Positions 21,247-28,635 of a stretch of 30,290 nt of DNA are shown one piece after another (the first letter of the stretch is position 1; each line of letters begins with the position of its first letter). The DNA is taken from the IMG/VR virus record IMGVR_UViG_3300018083_000096, positions 1 through 30,290 of that record. The stretch is one strand, 5' to 3'. The notes under the pieces are model-generated. The model saw nothing but the letters and a program-made list of their open reading frames with translations. It ran no database searches and was not told the DNA's origin. The DNA comes from a virus. The position numbers and the translations under genes are program-made.

Positions 21247-21275
21247 TATGCGCGGCCCCCGGGGTGTGCTATAAT
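21247..21275 (+). promoter_or_regulatory. promoter P4 (weak -35)
   Basis: TATAAT (21270-21275) with TGTGC before it, GC-rich spacer. The -35 is degenerate (CTATGC with 18 bp or TATGCG with 17 bp). A leader hairpin follows (21279-21302, GGG-t-CCGGT...ACCGG-CCC). It drives the primase group. Confidence 0.72.
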
Positions 21276-21278
21276 AGA

Positions 21279-21302
21279 GGGTCCGGTACGCCCCACCGGC
21301 CC
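21279..21302 (+). promoter_or_regulatory. 5' leader hairpin after P4
   Basis: CCGGT, 7-base loop, ACCGG, extended by GGG/CCC with a single T bulge. Placed at the predicted transcript start near 21282. Confidence 0.6.
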
Positions 21303-21323
21303 AAATGGGGCTAGGAACCACCA

Positions 21324-21551
21324 ATGAGATTAATCAAGGTTGACATATGCCCAAACTGTCCCTACTCCACTCTGATGCAACTGAAGACGCCGTTCTGCAA
21401 AGCAGAGTCCAGGAAGCTCGAATCGCTGATCTGGCCTCAAATCCCCGAGTGGTGCCCGCTTCCCCACGCCCCACCAGAAAATGGGCGTACGCGGAAGCCG
21501 CGAGCCACAACAATAGCACCGCCTTCCGTCGTCGACAAGTCCAAAGGATGA
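21324..21551 (+). CDS. Cys-rich small protein (75 aa)
   Basis: ATG 21324 with AGGA upstream. Early Cys pair 'CPNCPYS', then 'FCKAESRKLESLI' and 'WCPLP' give a possible zinc site. Located immediately before the primase, so a replication-related role is possible. No firm family. Confidence 0.68.
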   Translation: MRLIKVDICPNCPYSTLMQLKTPFCKAESRKLESLIWPQIPEWCPLPHAPPENGRTRKPRATTIAPPSVVDKSKG

Positions 21552-21554
21552 AAG

Positions 21555-23123
21555 ATGCCGGTTGGCCAACTCGACGTTGAGCGCTTCGCAGCGCTATTCG
21601 ACGGGAATGAACGATCGCACGGAATCTGGAACCCACGTAATGGGAGGATGCACACAGACCCCAAACAAGCAGCACTGATCGATTACGAGGAGCACGTAAA
21701 TGGTAAACGCGGGCTTGGTATCGTCCCGATTCGGGATGACGGTCGTTGCATGTTTGGCGCTATTGATATTGATAATCATGGCAGCAAAGTTGATCTCCCT
21801 ATCGAGGAGGCCGAAGCCGCCCGTGAAAGAAATCGGCTCCCTATTGTTCTGTGCCGCTCTAAGTCTGGGGGTATTCATGGGTACCTCTTTCTCACTAGTC
21901 CTACTCCTGCAACGCTAGTTCGCACCAAGCTCACCCAATACGCGCAGGCACTTGGGTACCCAAATGCCGAGATCTTCCCGAAACAGGGCAAGGTTGGACA
22001 GGACGCGGACGGGAAACAACTCTTTGGTAACTGGATCAATCTGCCGTATTACGACGCAGAGGCATCAACACGCTACTCGGTCGACAAAGAGGGCGAACGG
22101 CTCAGCTTCACGGAGTTCCTGGATCTGGCCGAATCGCGCCTCACGCCTGAGGAGGCTCTGTCGGGGGTCCTCGGGACCCATCCGGAGGCCCCACCGTGCA
22201 TCCAGAGGCTCATGGACGAGGGCATAGATAGCGGGGTTCGGAATGAGGGGCTATACAATGTCGTGGTCTACTTCCGCAAGGCGTTTCCGGATGACTATCG
22301 AGACAGGGCATTCGACGCTAATAACCAATTCGTTAACCCGCCTTTACCAATGGTTGAAGCAAGGCGGACTGTCGCCTCAGCGGGCCGCCGCGATTATAAA
22401 TATAAGTGTGATGAAGAGCCGATCAAATCCAGGTGCAATCGTGCAGTATGTTTGCAGCGACGATTTGGAGTTGGATCAACCGATCAACATGACGGTAAAC
22501 AAGCCAACTCCGCGCTCCCCGCCTTCACAGAGTTGACCAAGTTCCTGACCGAGCCGATTCGGTGGTCGGTAAAGATGGACGGAGTGGTGGTTGATAACCT
22601 CGAAACAGAGGATATCTTGCGGTACAGCCGGATGGAGCGTATAATAATTGAGAGATTGGGGCGCGGTGCGCCAATGATCAAGGAGCGGGACTGGAGGGAG
22701 ATTCTCAACGTACTGTTGGATGGCCACAAAGTCGAGGCCGTCCCGGATGACGCAAGTACCCCGGGCATCATGCGGGCGCGGCTGGTGGAATTCGTGAAGA
22801 AAGCAGCGTTTACGGGCGGGATGGATGAATTCGATGACGACCGGTCGGTCCTATTGCGCGGACTTCCGATTCTGTACCGAGTGCCCGAAGGCACCAGTAC
22901 CCGGGAGTACGTGGCATTCCGTGGCCAGGACTTCATCGACCACCTGCGCCGCACAAAGTCGGAGGATATTCGCGGAACGAACCTATGGTTCGCCATCCGG
23001 GGGCTTGGCATCGAGCAGCACAATATCCGCGTCGGCACGCAAGTGCTCAAGGCGTGGTGTATCCCGATGAATGAAGAATGGCGACAAGCCATCAAGCCTG
23101 CGATATTTGGGAGGGAATTTTAA
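21555..23123 (+). CDS. AEP-type (TOTE-like) DNA primase with Cys cluster
   Basis: The 522-aa protein starts at ATG 21555. The archaeo-eukaryotic primase signature is present: GAIDIDNHG (D71, D73, metal ligands), then KSGGIHGYLF (residues 103-112; conserved basic and His108), and 'NWINLPYYD' (residue 167 D). A second region (211-306) 'PPCIQRLMDEGIDSGVRNEGLYNVVVYFRKAFPD...CDEEPIKSRCNRAVCLQR' contains four Cys (215, 285, 294, 299). This resembles the Cys-containing domain that follows TOTE-type primases and could bind a metal or Fe-S cluster; it is not identified as a known fold. The remaining 200 residues are alpha-helical and charged. Its role would be primer synthesis for the phage polymerase. 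Lies with SNF2 and UvrD helicases and PolA. Confidence 0.85.
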   Translation: MPVGQLDVERFAALFDGNERSHGIWNPRNGRMHTDPKQAALIDYEEHVNGKRGLGIVPIRDDGRCMFGAIDIDNHGSKVDLPIEEAEAARERNRLPIVLCRSKSGGIHGYLFLTSPTPATLVRTKLTQYAQALGYPNAEIFPKQGKVGQDADGKQLFGNWINLPYYDAEASTRYSVDKEGERLSFTEFLDLAESRLTPEEALSGVLGTHPEAPPCIQRLMDEGIDSGVRNEGLYNVVVYFRKAFPDDYRDRAFDANNQFVNPPLPMVEARRTVASAGRRDYKYKCDEEPIKSRCNRAVCLQRRFGVGSTDQHDGKQANSALPAFTELTKFLTEPIRWSVKMDGVVVDNLETEDILRYSRMERIIIERLGRGAPMIKERDWREILNVLLDGHKVEAVPDDASTPGIMRARLVEFVKKAAFTGGMDEFDDDRSVLLRGLPILYRVPEGTSTREYVAFRGQDFIDHLRRTKSEDIRGTNLWFAIRGLGIEQHNIRVGTQVLKAWCIPMNEEWRQAIKPAIFGREF

Positions 23124-23444
23124 ATGAGCGAAGACGAGTTCCAGGAAGACGCCGACGCCATGCGATTCGAGGCGGGGTTGCAGAATTTTGGGCAGCACAT
23201 TCTCCGTATCCTGGATTCGGAGGACAAGCCCATCAAGATGCCTCTGTTCATCAACTGGTTAGCCGAAACACTGGCGAACCTTCTAGCGCAACGTTACAGA
23301 GAGGAGGATGTTGAGAATCTACTGGCGCAGTTTAACTGCGAGGTAATCCGGATGGAAGAAACTGTCCGAGAACTGGTAAAACAGCGGCGTAACGACGCGA
23401 TCAGCCGCGCACTCCACGAATCCGTCAATAAGGCGAAACACTAA
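23124..23444 (+). CDS. small helical protein between primase and helicase (106 aa)
   Basis: ATG 23124 directly after the primase stop, with GAGGGAA upstream. Helical and charged ('FINWLAETLANLLAQRYREEDVENLLAQF', 'MEETVRELVKQRRNDAISRAL'). No family recognised. Its stop overlaps the helicase start as TAATG. A replication accessory role is likely from context only. Confidence 0.78.
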   Translation: MSEDEFQEDADAMRFEAGLQNFGQHILRILDSEDKPIKMPLFINWLAETLANLLAQRYREEDVENLLAQFNCEVIRMEETVRELVKQRRNDAISRALHESVNKAKH

Positions 23445-25150
23445 TGTACGCAGAAAACGCAAACCTGACTCTAGATTACAGCGATCGCACCAACCGATTC
23501 CACTTTTCGTGTCCGCCGTGGATGAATGATCTGGCCCGGGCGATACCCAACAGAAGGTGGTCGAACAAGGAAAAGGTCTGGACCGCCCCCGCGTTGCGTG
23601 CCAACGCTCGCTATTTCCAGGACTTGCGGGGCGTCAAGATCACCGAGGCGGCGCTCGAAAAGATCAAAGAGTGTCAAGCAGCGGCGCACCGCGTCAAGAA
23701 CATGTTCCCGCCGTGGTACCAGTTTAAGACGAAGCCGCGCCCGTACCAGTTGAAAGCACTGAACAAGACGTACGGGAACAAGGTTGGTGGGTTCATCATG
23801 GGGATGGGCACCGGCAAGACAAAAACGTATATCGACCTTGCCTGTGCAATGCGGATCGAAAATCTGATAGACCGCACGTTGGTGGTCTGCCCCATGTCAA
23901 TCCGGAACGAGTGGAAAGGGCAGCTGGAGTTGCACGCCTCGGTCCCGGTTGATGCGCACTTCCTGGACACGAGCAAGGAGTGGGATTTCGACCGGTGGCT
24001 CGACCGGAAACACGACTACAAGTGGCTGGTCGTCGCCGTTGAGTCCCTGAGCGTAGGCAAAGCGGCCCGCCTCTGCGAGCAATTCCTACTCGGGTCCACC
24101 AAGTGCTCGATGGTGATTGACGAGTCTACCAAGATCAAGAATCACGAGTCCAAGCGGAACGAGGCGTGCATGTTGTTGGCGACCCGGGCTGAGTACAGGC
24201 ACATTCTCACCGGCACCCCGCTCGCAAATGGACCGATGGACTATTACGCACAATTCGAGTTTCTCGACACCCAAATCATCGGGGTCGGGGACTATTACAG
24301 CTTCCGCAACTTGTACGCCGTAATGGGCGGGTACGAGGGCAAACAGATCGTCGGGTACACCAAGCTCGAGGAATTGGCGGCCATCATCGAGCCGTTCATC
24401 TACGAGGTCAGCAAAGAGGAGGCGCTGCCCGACCTGCCACCAAAGACCTATCAGCAACGGTTCGTCCAGTTGACCGCCGAGCAGAAGGAACTCTACACCC
24501 GGGTGCGCAAGCTGCCTCTGGTCAAGACCCCGCAGGGCGAAATCGAGCTGCAAAACGTGATGGTCCGCACGTTGCGCCTATCGGAGCTTACCAGTGGATT
24601 CTACACGGAAGCGGTTAGTGAAGACGGCGGTGAGCCGGAGTTTGTCAAACAGTGGTTCCCCAAAAGCCCCAAGTTGGTCGAGCTACTCGATGTACTTGAA
24701 GAAGCGGGCGACAAGCCAACCATCATCTGGACCCGATTCAAGCCAGAACTCAAGCTCATCAAAGATGCCCTCCGAGAGCGTTATGGAAATGACAAATTTG
24801 TTGAGTATTCGGGCGACGTCTCTGAGGATGATCGTGCAATCAACAAACAGCGATACCTGTCCGGGGATGCTCAATTCTTCGTGGCAACGCCGCAATCCGG
24901 GGGGATGGGCCTCAATCTGCAAGTGACCGAGCTAGAAGTCTTCATGTCAAATAGCTACAACTACCTGGAGCGAGTGCAAGCCGAGGATCGGGGGCACCGA
25001 ATGGGCACCACCAAGCCAGTGCTCATCGTCGACATTCTTGCGGAGGGAACCGTAAACGAGCACGAGCTAAAGGCGCTGCAGAACAAGCACGGGGTCAGCG
25101 AGTACATGAGGGAACTGATCCGGTCGAAGCGAGTTTCGGAAGTCCTGTAA
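23444..25150 (+). CDS. SNF2-like SF2 helicase / DNA translocase
   Basis: The 568-aa protein has an N-terminal region (residues 10-60, 'NRFHFSCPPWMNDLARAIPNRRWSNKEKVW') like the HARP-type substrate-recognition module that precedes many phage SNF2 helicases. Motifs: Q-like 'PRPYQLKAL' (99-106), Walker A GMGTGKT (120-126), motif Ib/II 'VIDESTKIK' (224-232, DEST in place of DEAH), motif III LTGTP (255-259), motif V region 'ATPQSGGMGLNLQ', motif VI 'QAEDRGHRMGTT' (512-523). It should translocate on or unwind DNA in replication or recombination. No nuclease domain is fused. Its last gene before promoter P5. Confidence 0.92.
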   Translation: MYAENANLTLDYSDRTNRFHFSCPPWMNDLARAIPNRRWSNKEKVWTAPALRANARYFQDLRGVKITEAALEKIKECQAAAHRVKNMFPPWYQFKTKPRPYQLKALNKTYGNKVGGFIMGMGTGKTKTYIDLACAMRIENLIDRTLVVCPMSIRNEWKGQLELHASVPVDAHFLDTSKEWDFDRWLDRKHDYKWLVVAVESLSVGKAARLCEQFLLGSTKCSMVIDESTKIKNHESKRNEACMLLATRAEYRHILTGTPLANGPMDYYAQFEFLDTQIIGVGDYYSFRNLYAVMGGYEGKQIVGYTKLEELAAIIEPFIYEVSKEEALPDLPPKTYQQRFVQLTAEQKELYTRVRKLPLVKTPQGEIELQNVMVRTLRLSELTSGFYTEAVSEDGGEPEFVKQWFPKSPKLVELLDVLEEAGDKPTIIWTRFKPELKLIKDALRERYGNDKFVEYSGDVSEDDRAINKQRYLSGDAQFFVATPQSGGMGLNLQVTELEVFMSNSYNYLERVQAEDRGHRMGTTKPVLIVDILAEGTVNEHELKALQNKHGVSEYMRELIRSKRVSEVL

Positions 25151-25162
25151 GAGCAATAGATC

Positions 25163-25191
25163 TTGTGCCCCGGTATGGGGTGTGCTATAAT
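25163..25191 (+). promoter_or_regulatory. promoter P5
   Basis: CAATAGATC, TTGTGC (25163-25168), 17-bp spacer, TATAAT (25186-25191) with TGTGC before it. The transcript should start about 25198. No leader hairpin is visible. It drives genes at 25216-28581. Confidence 0.87.
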
Positions 25192-25215
25192 AGAGGATAC
25201 GAGAGGATAGATGAA

Positions 25216-25548
25216 ATGCCTAAAGTCTGGGTCACTCACGAAATCGAGGTTGACTACTCCGCCGCCGAGCAGTATGGCGAAGTGGAGGTCGTCACTTCCC
25301 GCGACATCAGTAGCCTTCCGGGCAGCCACATCAACAAGGAGCTGATGGCACAGATTCGCGATGCGATGCGCAAATACGACGAGGGCGACTACATCCTTTC
25401 CTCCGGGTCCCCGTACGTCAGCATGCTATGTTTATTCTGGGTCGGGCGGCACCGTCGCGCCGAAACCGTCCGCTTCCTGCGTTGGAGCAAACAGAATAAG
25501 AGGTACTTCCCAGTGACGGTTGATGTCCATACGGAGATTGCTGCATGA
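25216..25548 (+). CDS. small protein of unknown function (110 aa)
   Basis: ATG 25216 with GAGAGGA upstream. Beta-rich start (KVWVTHEIEVDYSAAEQYGEVEVVTSRD), helix, then 'SMLCLFWVGRHRRAETVRFLRWSK'. No family recognised. Overlaps the next gene as ATGA. Confidence 0.75.
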   Translation: MPKVWVTHEIEVDYSAAEQYGEVEVVTSRDISSLPGSHINKELMAQIRDAMRKYDEGDYILSSGSPYVSMLCLFWVGRHRRAETVRFLRWSKQNKRYFPVTVDVHTEIAA

Positions 25549-26012
25549 GTGAAATCATCAATGAGGAAATGAGCTACGTCCAGACCAAAGAAAAGGTCCG
25601 CGAGCAGTACAAGGACATGGACGTTCAACAGCTCGCTACAGAAATGGCCTCCTTGCAGGGACAAAAGGCCGTGATAGCGATGCAACTGGCCGGCGTCAAT
25701 GCGATACTGGACGTTATCCGTTTCGATCTGATCCCGGAAAAAATGGATGACGAAGGGATCGAGCGGGCCACTTACGAAGGGATCGGCACTTTGTACCTGA
25801 CGTCTGGGGTGCGTGCGTCGATTGTACCGACAGCAAAACCGGACGCGTATCAATGGCTAGATGACAACGGCCATGGTGGATTGATCACGCAAACCGTGAA
25901 CGCACAGAGCTTAGCCTCCGCTTGCAAGGCGATGTTGAAGAAGGGGGAGGCAATCCCGGAGAACCTGTTCAAGGTGACTCCATTCACGCAGGCCGTCATC
26001 AAATCCGCATAG
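25545..26012 (+). CDS. conserved phage protein of unknown function (155 aa)
   Basis: ATG 25545 (ATGA coupling). N-terminal helical (VREQYKDMDVQQLATEMASLQGQKAVIAMQL), then 'TYEGIGTLYLTSGVRASIV' and 'DDNGHGGLITQTVNAQSLASACKAMLKKGEAIPENLFKVTPF'. I recall similar C-termini in phage proteins near replication genes. No catalytic motif is visible. Confidence 0.8.
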   Translation: MSEIINEEMSYVQTKEKVREQYKDMDVQQLATEMASLQGQKAVIAMQLAGVNAILDVIRFDLIPEKMDDEGIERATYEGIGTLYLTSGVRASIVPTAKPDAYQWLDDNGHGGLITQTVNAQSLASACKAMLKKGEAIPENLFKVTPFTQAVIKSA

Positions 26013-26020
26013 GAGCAATC

Positions 26021-26302
26021 ATGTCCCGCAAACGCTACGATCAAGTCGAAGGCACGACCGAGCCGGTCGAAGGCGAAACGCCCGAGGCGCAGGAAGCACC
26101 GATCCTGACAGCCCAGGAAGTCGTCGACAAGATGGACAACATGCGCAAGGTCTACCCGGTTCTCAACGGCGACCTGTACGAAATCGCGCGCTACGTTCAG
26201 AGCGTCGACCCGAGCGTCGTCATTCCCGGAACGGAAGAACCGGCGCCTACCGCAACTCTCGGTGGCAAGGCCGTCGAACCGGAGAAAGAAGCAATCGAAT
26301 AG
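26021..26302 (+). CDS. small acidic protein (93 aa)
   Basis: ATG 26021 with AGGAG upstream. Disordered acidic N-terminus (QVEGTTEPVEGETPEAQEA), helix 'TAQEVVDKMDNMRKVYPVL' and disordered tail. No family recognised. A pair of small hairpins (GCCACC/GGTGGT and GCCGG/CCGGC) follow at 26303-26340. Confidence 0.72.
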   Translation: MSRKRYDQVEGTTEPVEGETPEAQEAPILTAQEVVDKMDNMRKVYPVLNGDLYEIARYVQSVDPSVVIPGTEEPAPTATLGGKAVEPEKEAIE

Positions 26303-26360
26303 GCCACCGTCCGGTGGTCTGCAACAGCCGGTAATCCGGCACCCAAAGGAGAAGTGAAAC

Positions 26361-27137
26361 ATGGCAACGAAAAAGACGCAACTGGCAACGGTCCCCGCAG
26401 CGCAGGATGACGGTGGATTCATGACGGAACGCCCGGAGTACCTCAAGGACCAACCGGGGAACAGAGGGTCGGAGGGCGTCCAGTCCGCCGACTTGATCAT
26501 CCCCCGGTTGGAGCTGGTGCAATCGACCTCGCCGGTCCGCGATGAAACGGACCCCGCGTGGATCGAAGGTGCCACCGATGGCGACCTGTACAACACCGTT
26601 TCCCGACAGCTGTACGGAAAGCAGGCGTTTGTCGTGCCCGTGTATTACCGCAAGGAGTGGAACGTCTGGGCCAAACGCAAGAAGGGTGAAGGCCCGAAAG
26701 AGGACATCGGCGATTTCCAGGGGTCGTTCGCGACCGAGGAAGAGGCAGAAGCAAAGCGCGTAACCCTGCCCGAGGCTGATTGCTACGACGTCATCGAAAC
26801 CCCCACCAACTTCTGTCTGTTGGTTACGGGTCCCGGTAAGTCGGAAGAGATCATCGTGTCGATGCCTCGCACGAAGTTCAAGGTCGCGAAGAAGTGGAAT
26901 TCGCTGATTCGCATGGCGGAGGGTGACCGTTTCAGCCGCGTGTACAAGTTGGAACCGGCCCGTGAAGAAAACGCGCACGGGAAGTTCTTCAACTTTGCGG
27001 TGAGCATGGTCGGCTTCCCCTCCGAGGACCTGTTCCACAAGGCGGAAAAGCTGTACGCGATGATCAGCGCGGGCGATCTGAAGTTCCGCGCCGACGTTGA
27101 CGAACCCATCAACAAGGGTGGCGATACCGAGTACTAG
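26361..27137 (+). CDS. conserved phage protein, candidate ssDNA-binding
   Basis: ATG 26361 with AAAGGAG upstream. 258 residues. A disordered start (about 1-40) leads to 'SADLIIPRLELVQSTSPVRDE', then a beta-rich region ('LYGKQAFVVPVYYRKEWNVWAKRKKGEG...', 'TPTNFCLLVTGPGKSEEIIVSMPRTKFKVAKKWNSLI'). It belongs to a family common in phages, often annotated as hypothetical or as ssDNA-binding. A short acidic-ended C-terminus fits an SSB-like protein, and placement among replication genes supports this, but it is not proven. Confidence 0.82.
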   Translation: MATKKTQLATVPAAQDDGGFMTERPEYLKDQPGNRGSEGVQSADLIIPRLELVQSTSPVRDETDPAWIEGATDGDLYNTVSRQLYGKQAFVVPVYYRKEWNVWAKRKKGEGPKEDIGDFQGSFATEEEAEAKRVTLPEADCYDVIETPTNFCLLVTGPGKSEEIIVSMPRTKFKVAKKWNSLIRMAEGDRFSRVYKLEPAREENAHGKFFNFAVSMVGFPSEDLFHKAEKLYAMISAGDLKFRADVDEPINKGGDTEY

Positions 27138-27150
27138 CCTGCTGAAGCAC

Positions 27151-27174
27151 CCCGCCCTGGGAAACCGGGGCGGG
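27151..27174 (+). terminator. hairpin before the UvrD-like gene
   Basis: CCCGCCC, 10-base loop, GGGCGGG followed by TTAACG. GC-rich stem of 7 bp, weak T-run. It could attenuate or stabilise the transcript ahead of the helicase. Confidence 0.5.
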
Positions 27175-27189
27175 TTAACGAGAGGAACG

Positions 27190-28581
27190 ATGAAAGCCTA
27201 CGCGATTTACGGACCCCCGGGGACCGGTAAGTCTCACAGCTTAATTGAGATTGCGAGCACCTTCGCGCCGGAAACCAAATACCAGTTTGTTTCTCACACG
27301 CGGGCCGCCGCACGAGAATTAGTCGGGCGGCTAGGAGATCCGGATAAAGGGTGCACCCTGCACTCGCTGTGTTACCGATTGACTGACGTCTCGCCCCGGT
27401 CTTTGATCGATCGCGAGAAGCTCGAGGAGTTCACACAGAAAACGGGGATTCGCACCACTGGGGGCGACATTGATGATGGTATCATTCCGGAGGGGGACGA
27501 ATACCTGCAAGTCATCGACTACGCTCGCAACTCCTTGAAGCCGGTTGACCAGTGCTATGATGCAATGGGCCGCCCGGGGAACCACGCACGATTCACCAGC
27601 TTCCAGCAATCGTTCAAAAACTGGAAGGGCATGTACGGGTACGTCGATTTCACCGATATGTTGGAGCGGTACGTAAACCGCCCCCGCAACCCGAATCTTC
27701 ACACACTGTTGATCGACGAAGCCCAGGACCTGTCGCCGCTACAGTGGAAGGTGGTAGAAGTGCTCAGCCAGTACCTGCAAGTAATCTATATTGCCGGTGA
27801 CGACGACCAATCCATCTACGAATGGGGTGGGGCCGACCCCCAGGGAATGCCCCGATTTGAGGAGTTGCACAGTGCCCAACGAACCGTCCTCTCCCAATCC
27901 TTCCGTGTCCCCATTCGGGCACATGTTCTTGCTCAGTCAGTTATTCAACGGGTGCAAAGTCGGGTCGCGAAGTCTTATCTTCCTACCGACCAAACTGGCA
28001 GCATCATTAGAGTCGGAAGTATGGAGCAAATTGATATCGATGGGAGCGAACATATCACAGTGCTCGCAAGGGACAATTATAAGTTACGGGAAATTGAGCG
28101 GGGATTACAGTCCCGAAGAATCCCCTACCATGTTGGTGGAAATCGAGGCCCCCTTCGAACAAAGTACGGAAGAGCCATGCGAAGCTACCGAAAGGTTGAA
28201 GCAGGTGAGCAGCTTACTCCGCAAGAGATCAAGAACCTCTACGAAGGGACGGACCCCAAAGCGAAAAGCCTAGTCGTCAATCGCGACTGGGCCGGTCTGA
28301 TCAAGCGGGGGTGGGTCGTGTCGATTCCCATGCCCACGCCACTGTTTGACTACTTCAACCACGTGGACCTGCTCAACGAGCCGAAGATCAAAATGTCCAC
28401 GATCCACGCCGCCAAGGGAACCGAGGCTGAGAACATCCTCATTTACCTGGGCCGGTCGCAGCGAATCATCGAGGCAGAGGCGATTAACCCCGACCCGGAA
28501 CACCGGCTGTTTTACGTCGCCGTCACGCGCACTTCCAATCGGCTGGCTATTGTGGATGGGTACGGAGGATACCGCCTGTAA
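27190..28581 (+). CDS. UvrD/PcrA-like SF1A helicase
   Basis: ATG 27190 with GAGAGGAACG upstream; 463 residues, shorter than typical UvrD (about 700). Motif I GPPGTGKS (8-15), motif Ia 'QFVSHTRAAARELVGRL', motif II LLIDEAQDLS (173-182), motif III AGDDDQSIYEWGGA (202-215), motif IV 'LSQSFRVP', motif V 'STIHAAKGTEAENILIYLG', motif VI 'EHRLFYVAVTRTSNRL'. 2B-like insertions are reduced. It should unwind DNA 3' to 5' during replication or recombination. It is the last gene of the P5 unit. Confidence 0.92.
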   Translation: MKAYAIYGPPGTGKSHSLIEIASTFAPETKYQFVSHTRAAARELVGRLGDPDKGCTLHSLCYRLTDVSPRSLIDREKLEEFTQKTGIRTTGGDIDDGIIPEGDEYLQVIDYARNSLKPVDQCYDAMGRPGNHARFTSFQQSFKNWKGMYGYVDFTDMLERYVNRPRNPNLHTLLIDEAQDLSPLQWKVVEVLSQYLQVIYIAGDDDQSIYEWGGADPQGMPRFEELHSAQRTVLSQSFRVPIRAHVLAQSVIQRVQSRVAKSYLPTDQTGSIIRVGSMEQIDIDGSEHITVLARDNYKLREIERGLQSRRIPYHVGGNRGPLRTKYGRAMRSYRKVEAGEQLTPQEIKNLYEGTDPKAKSLVVNRDWAGLIKRGWVVSIPMPTPLFDYFNHVDLLNEPKIKMSTIHAAKGTEAENILIYLGRSQRIIEAEAINPDPEHRLFYVAVTRTSNRLAIVDGYGGYRL

Positions 28582-28587
28582 TAGTAC

Positions 28588-28616
28588 TAGCGCCCCGGGT
28601 CCCGGTGTGGTATAAT
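28588..28616 (+). promoter_or_regulatory. promoter P6 (weak -35)
   Basis: TATAAT (28611-28616) with TGTGG before it, CCCCGGGTCCCGG spacer. The -35 is poor (TAGCGC at 17 bp). It sits directly behind the UvrD stop and drives the DNA polymerase. Confidence 0.72.
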
Positions 28617-28635
28617 GGTGGTCGGAGGATAGATA

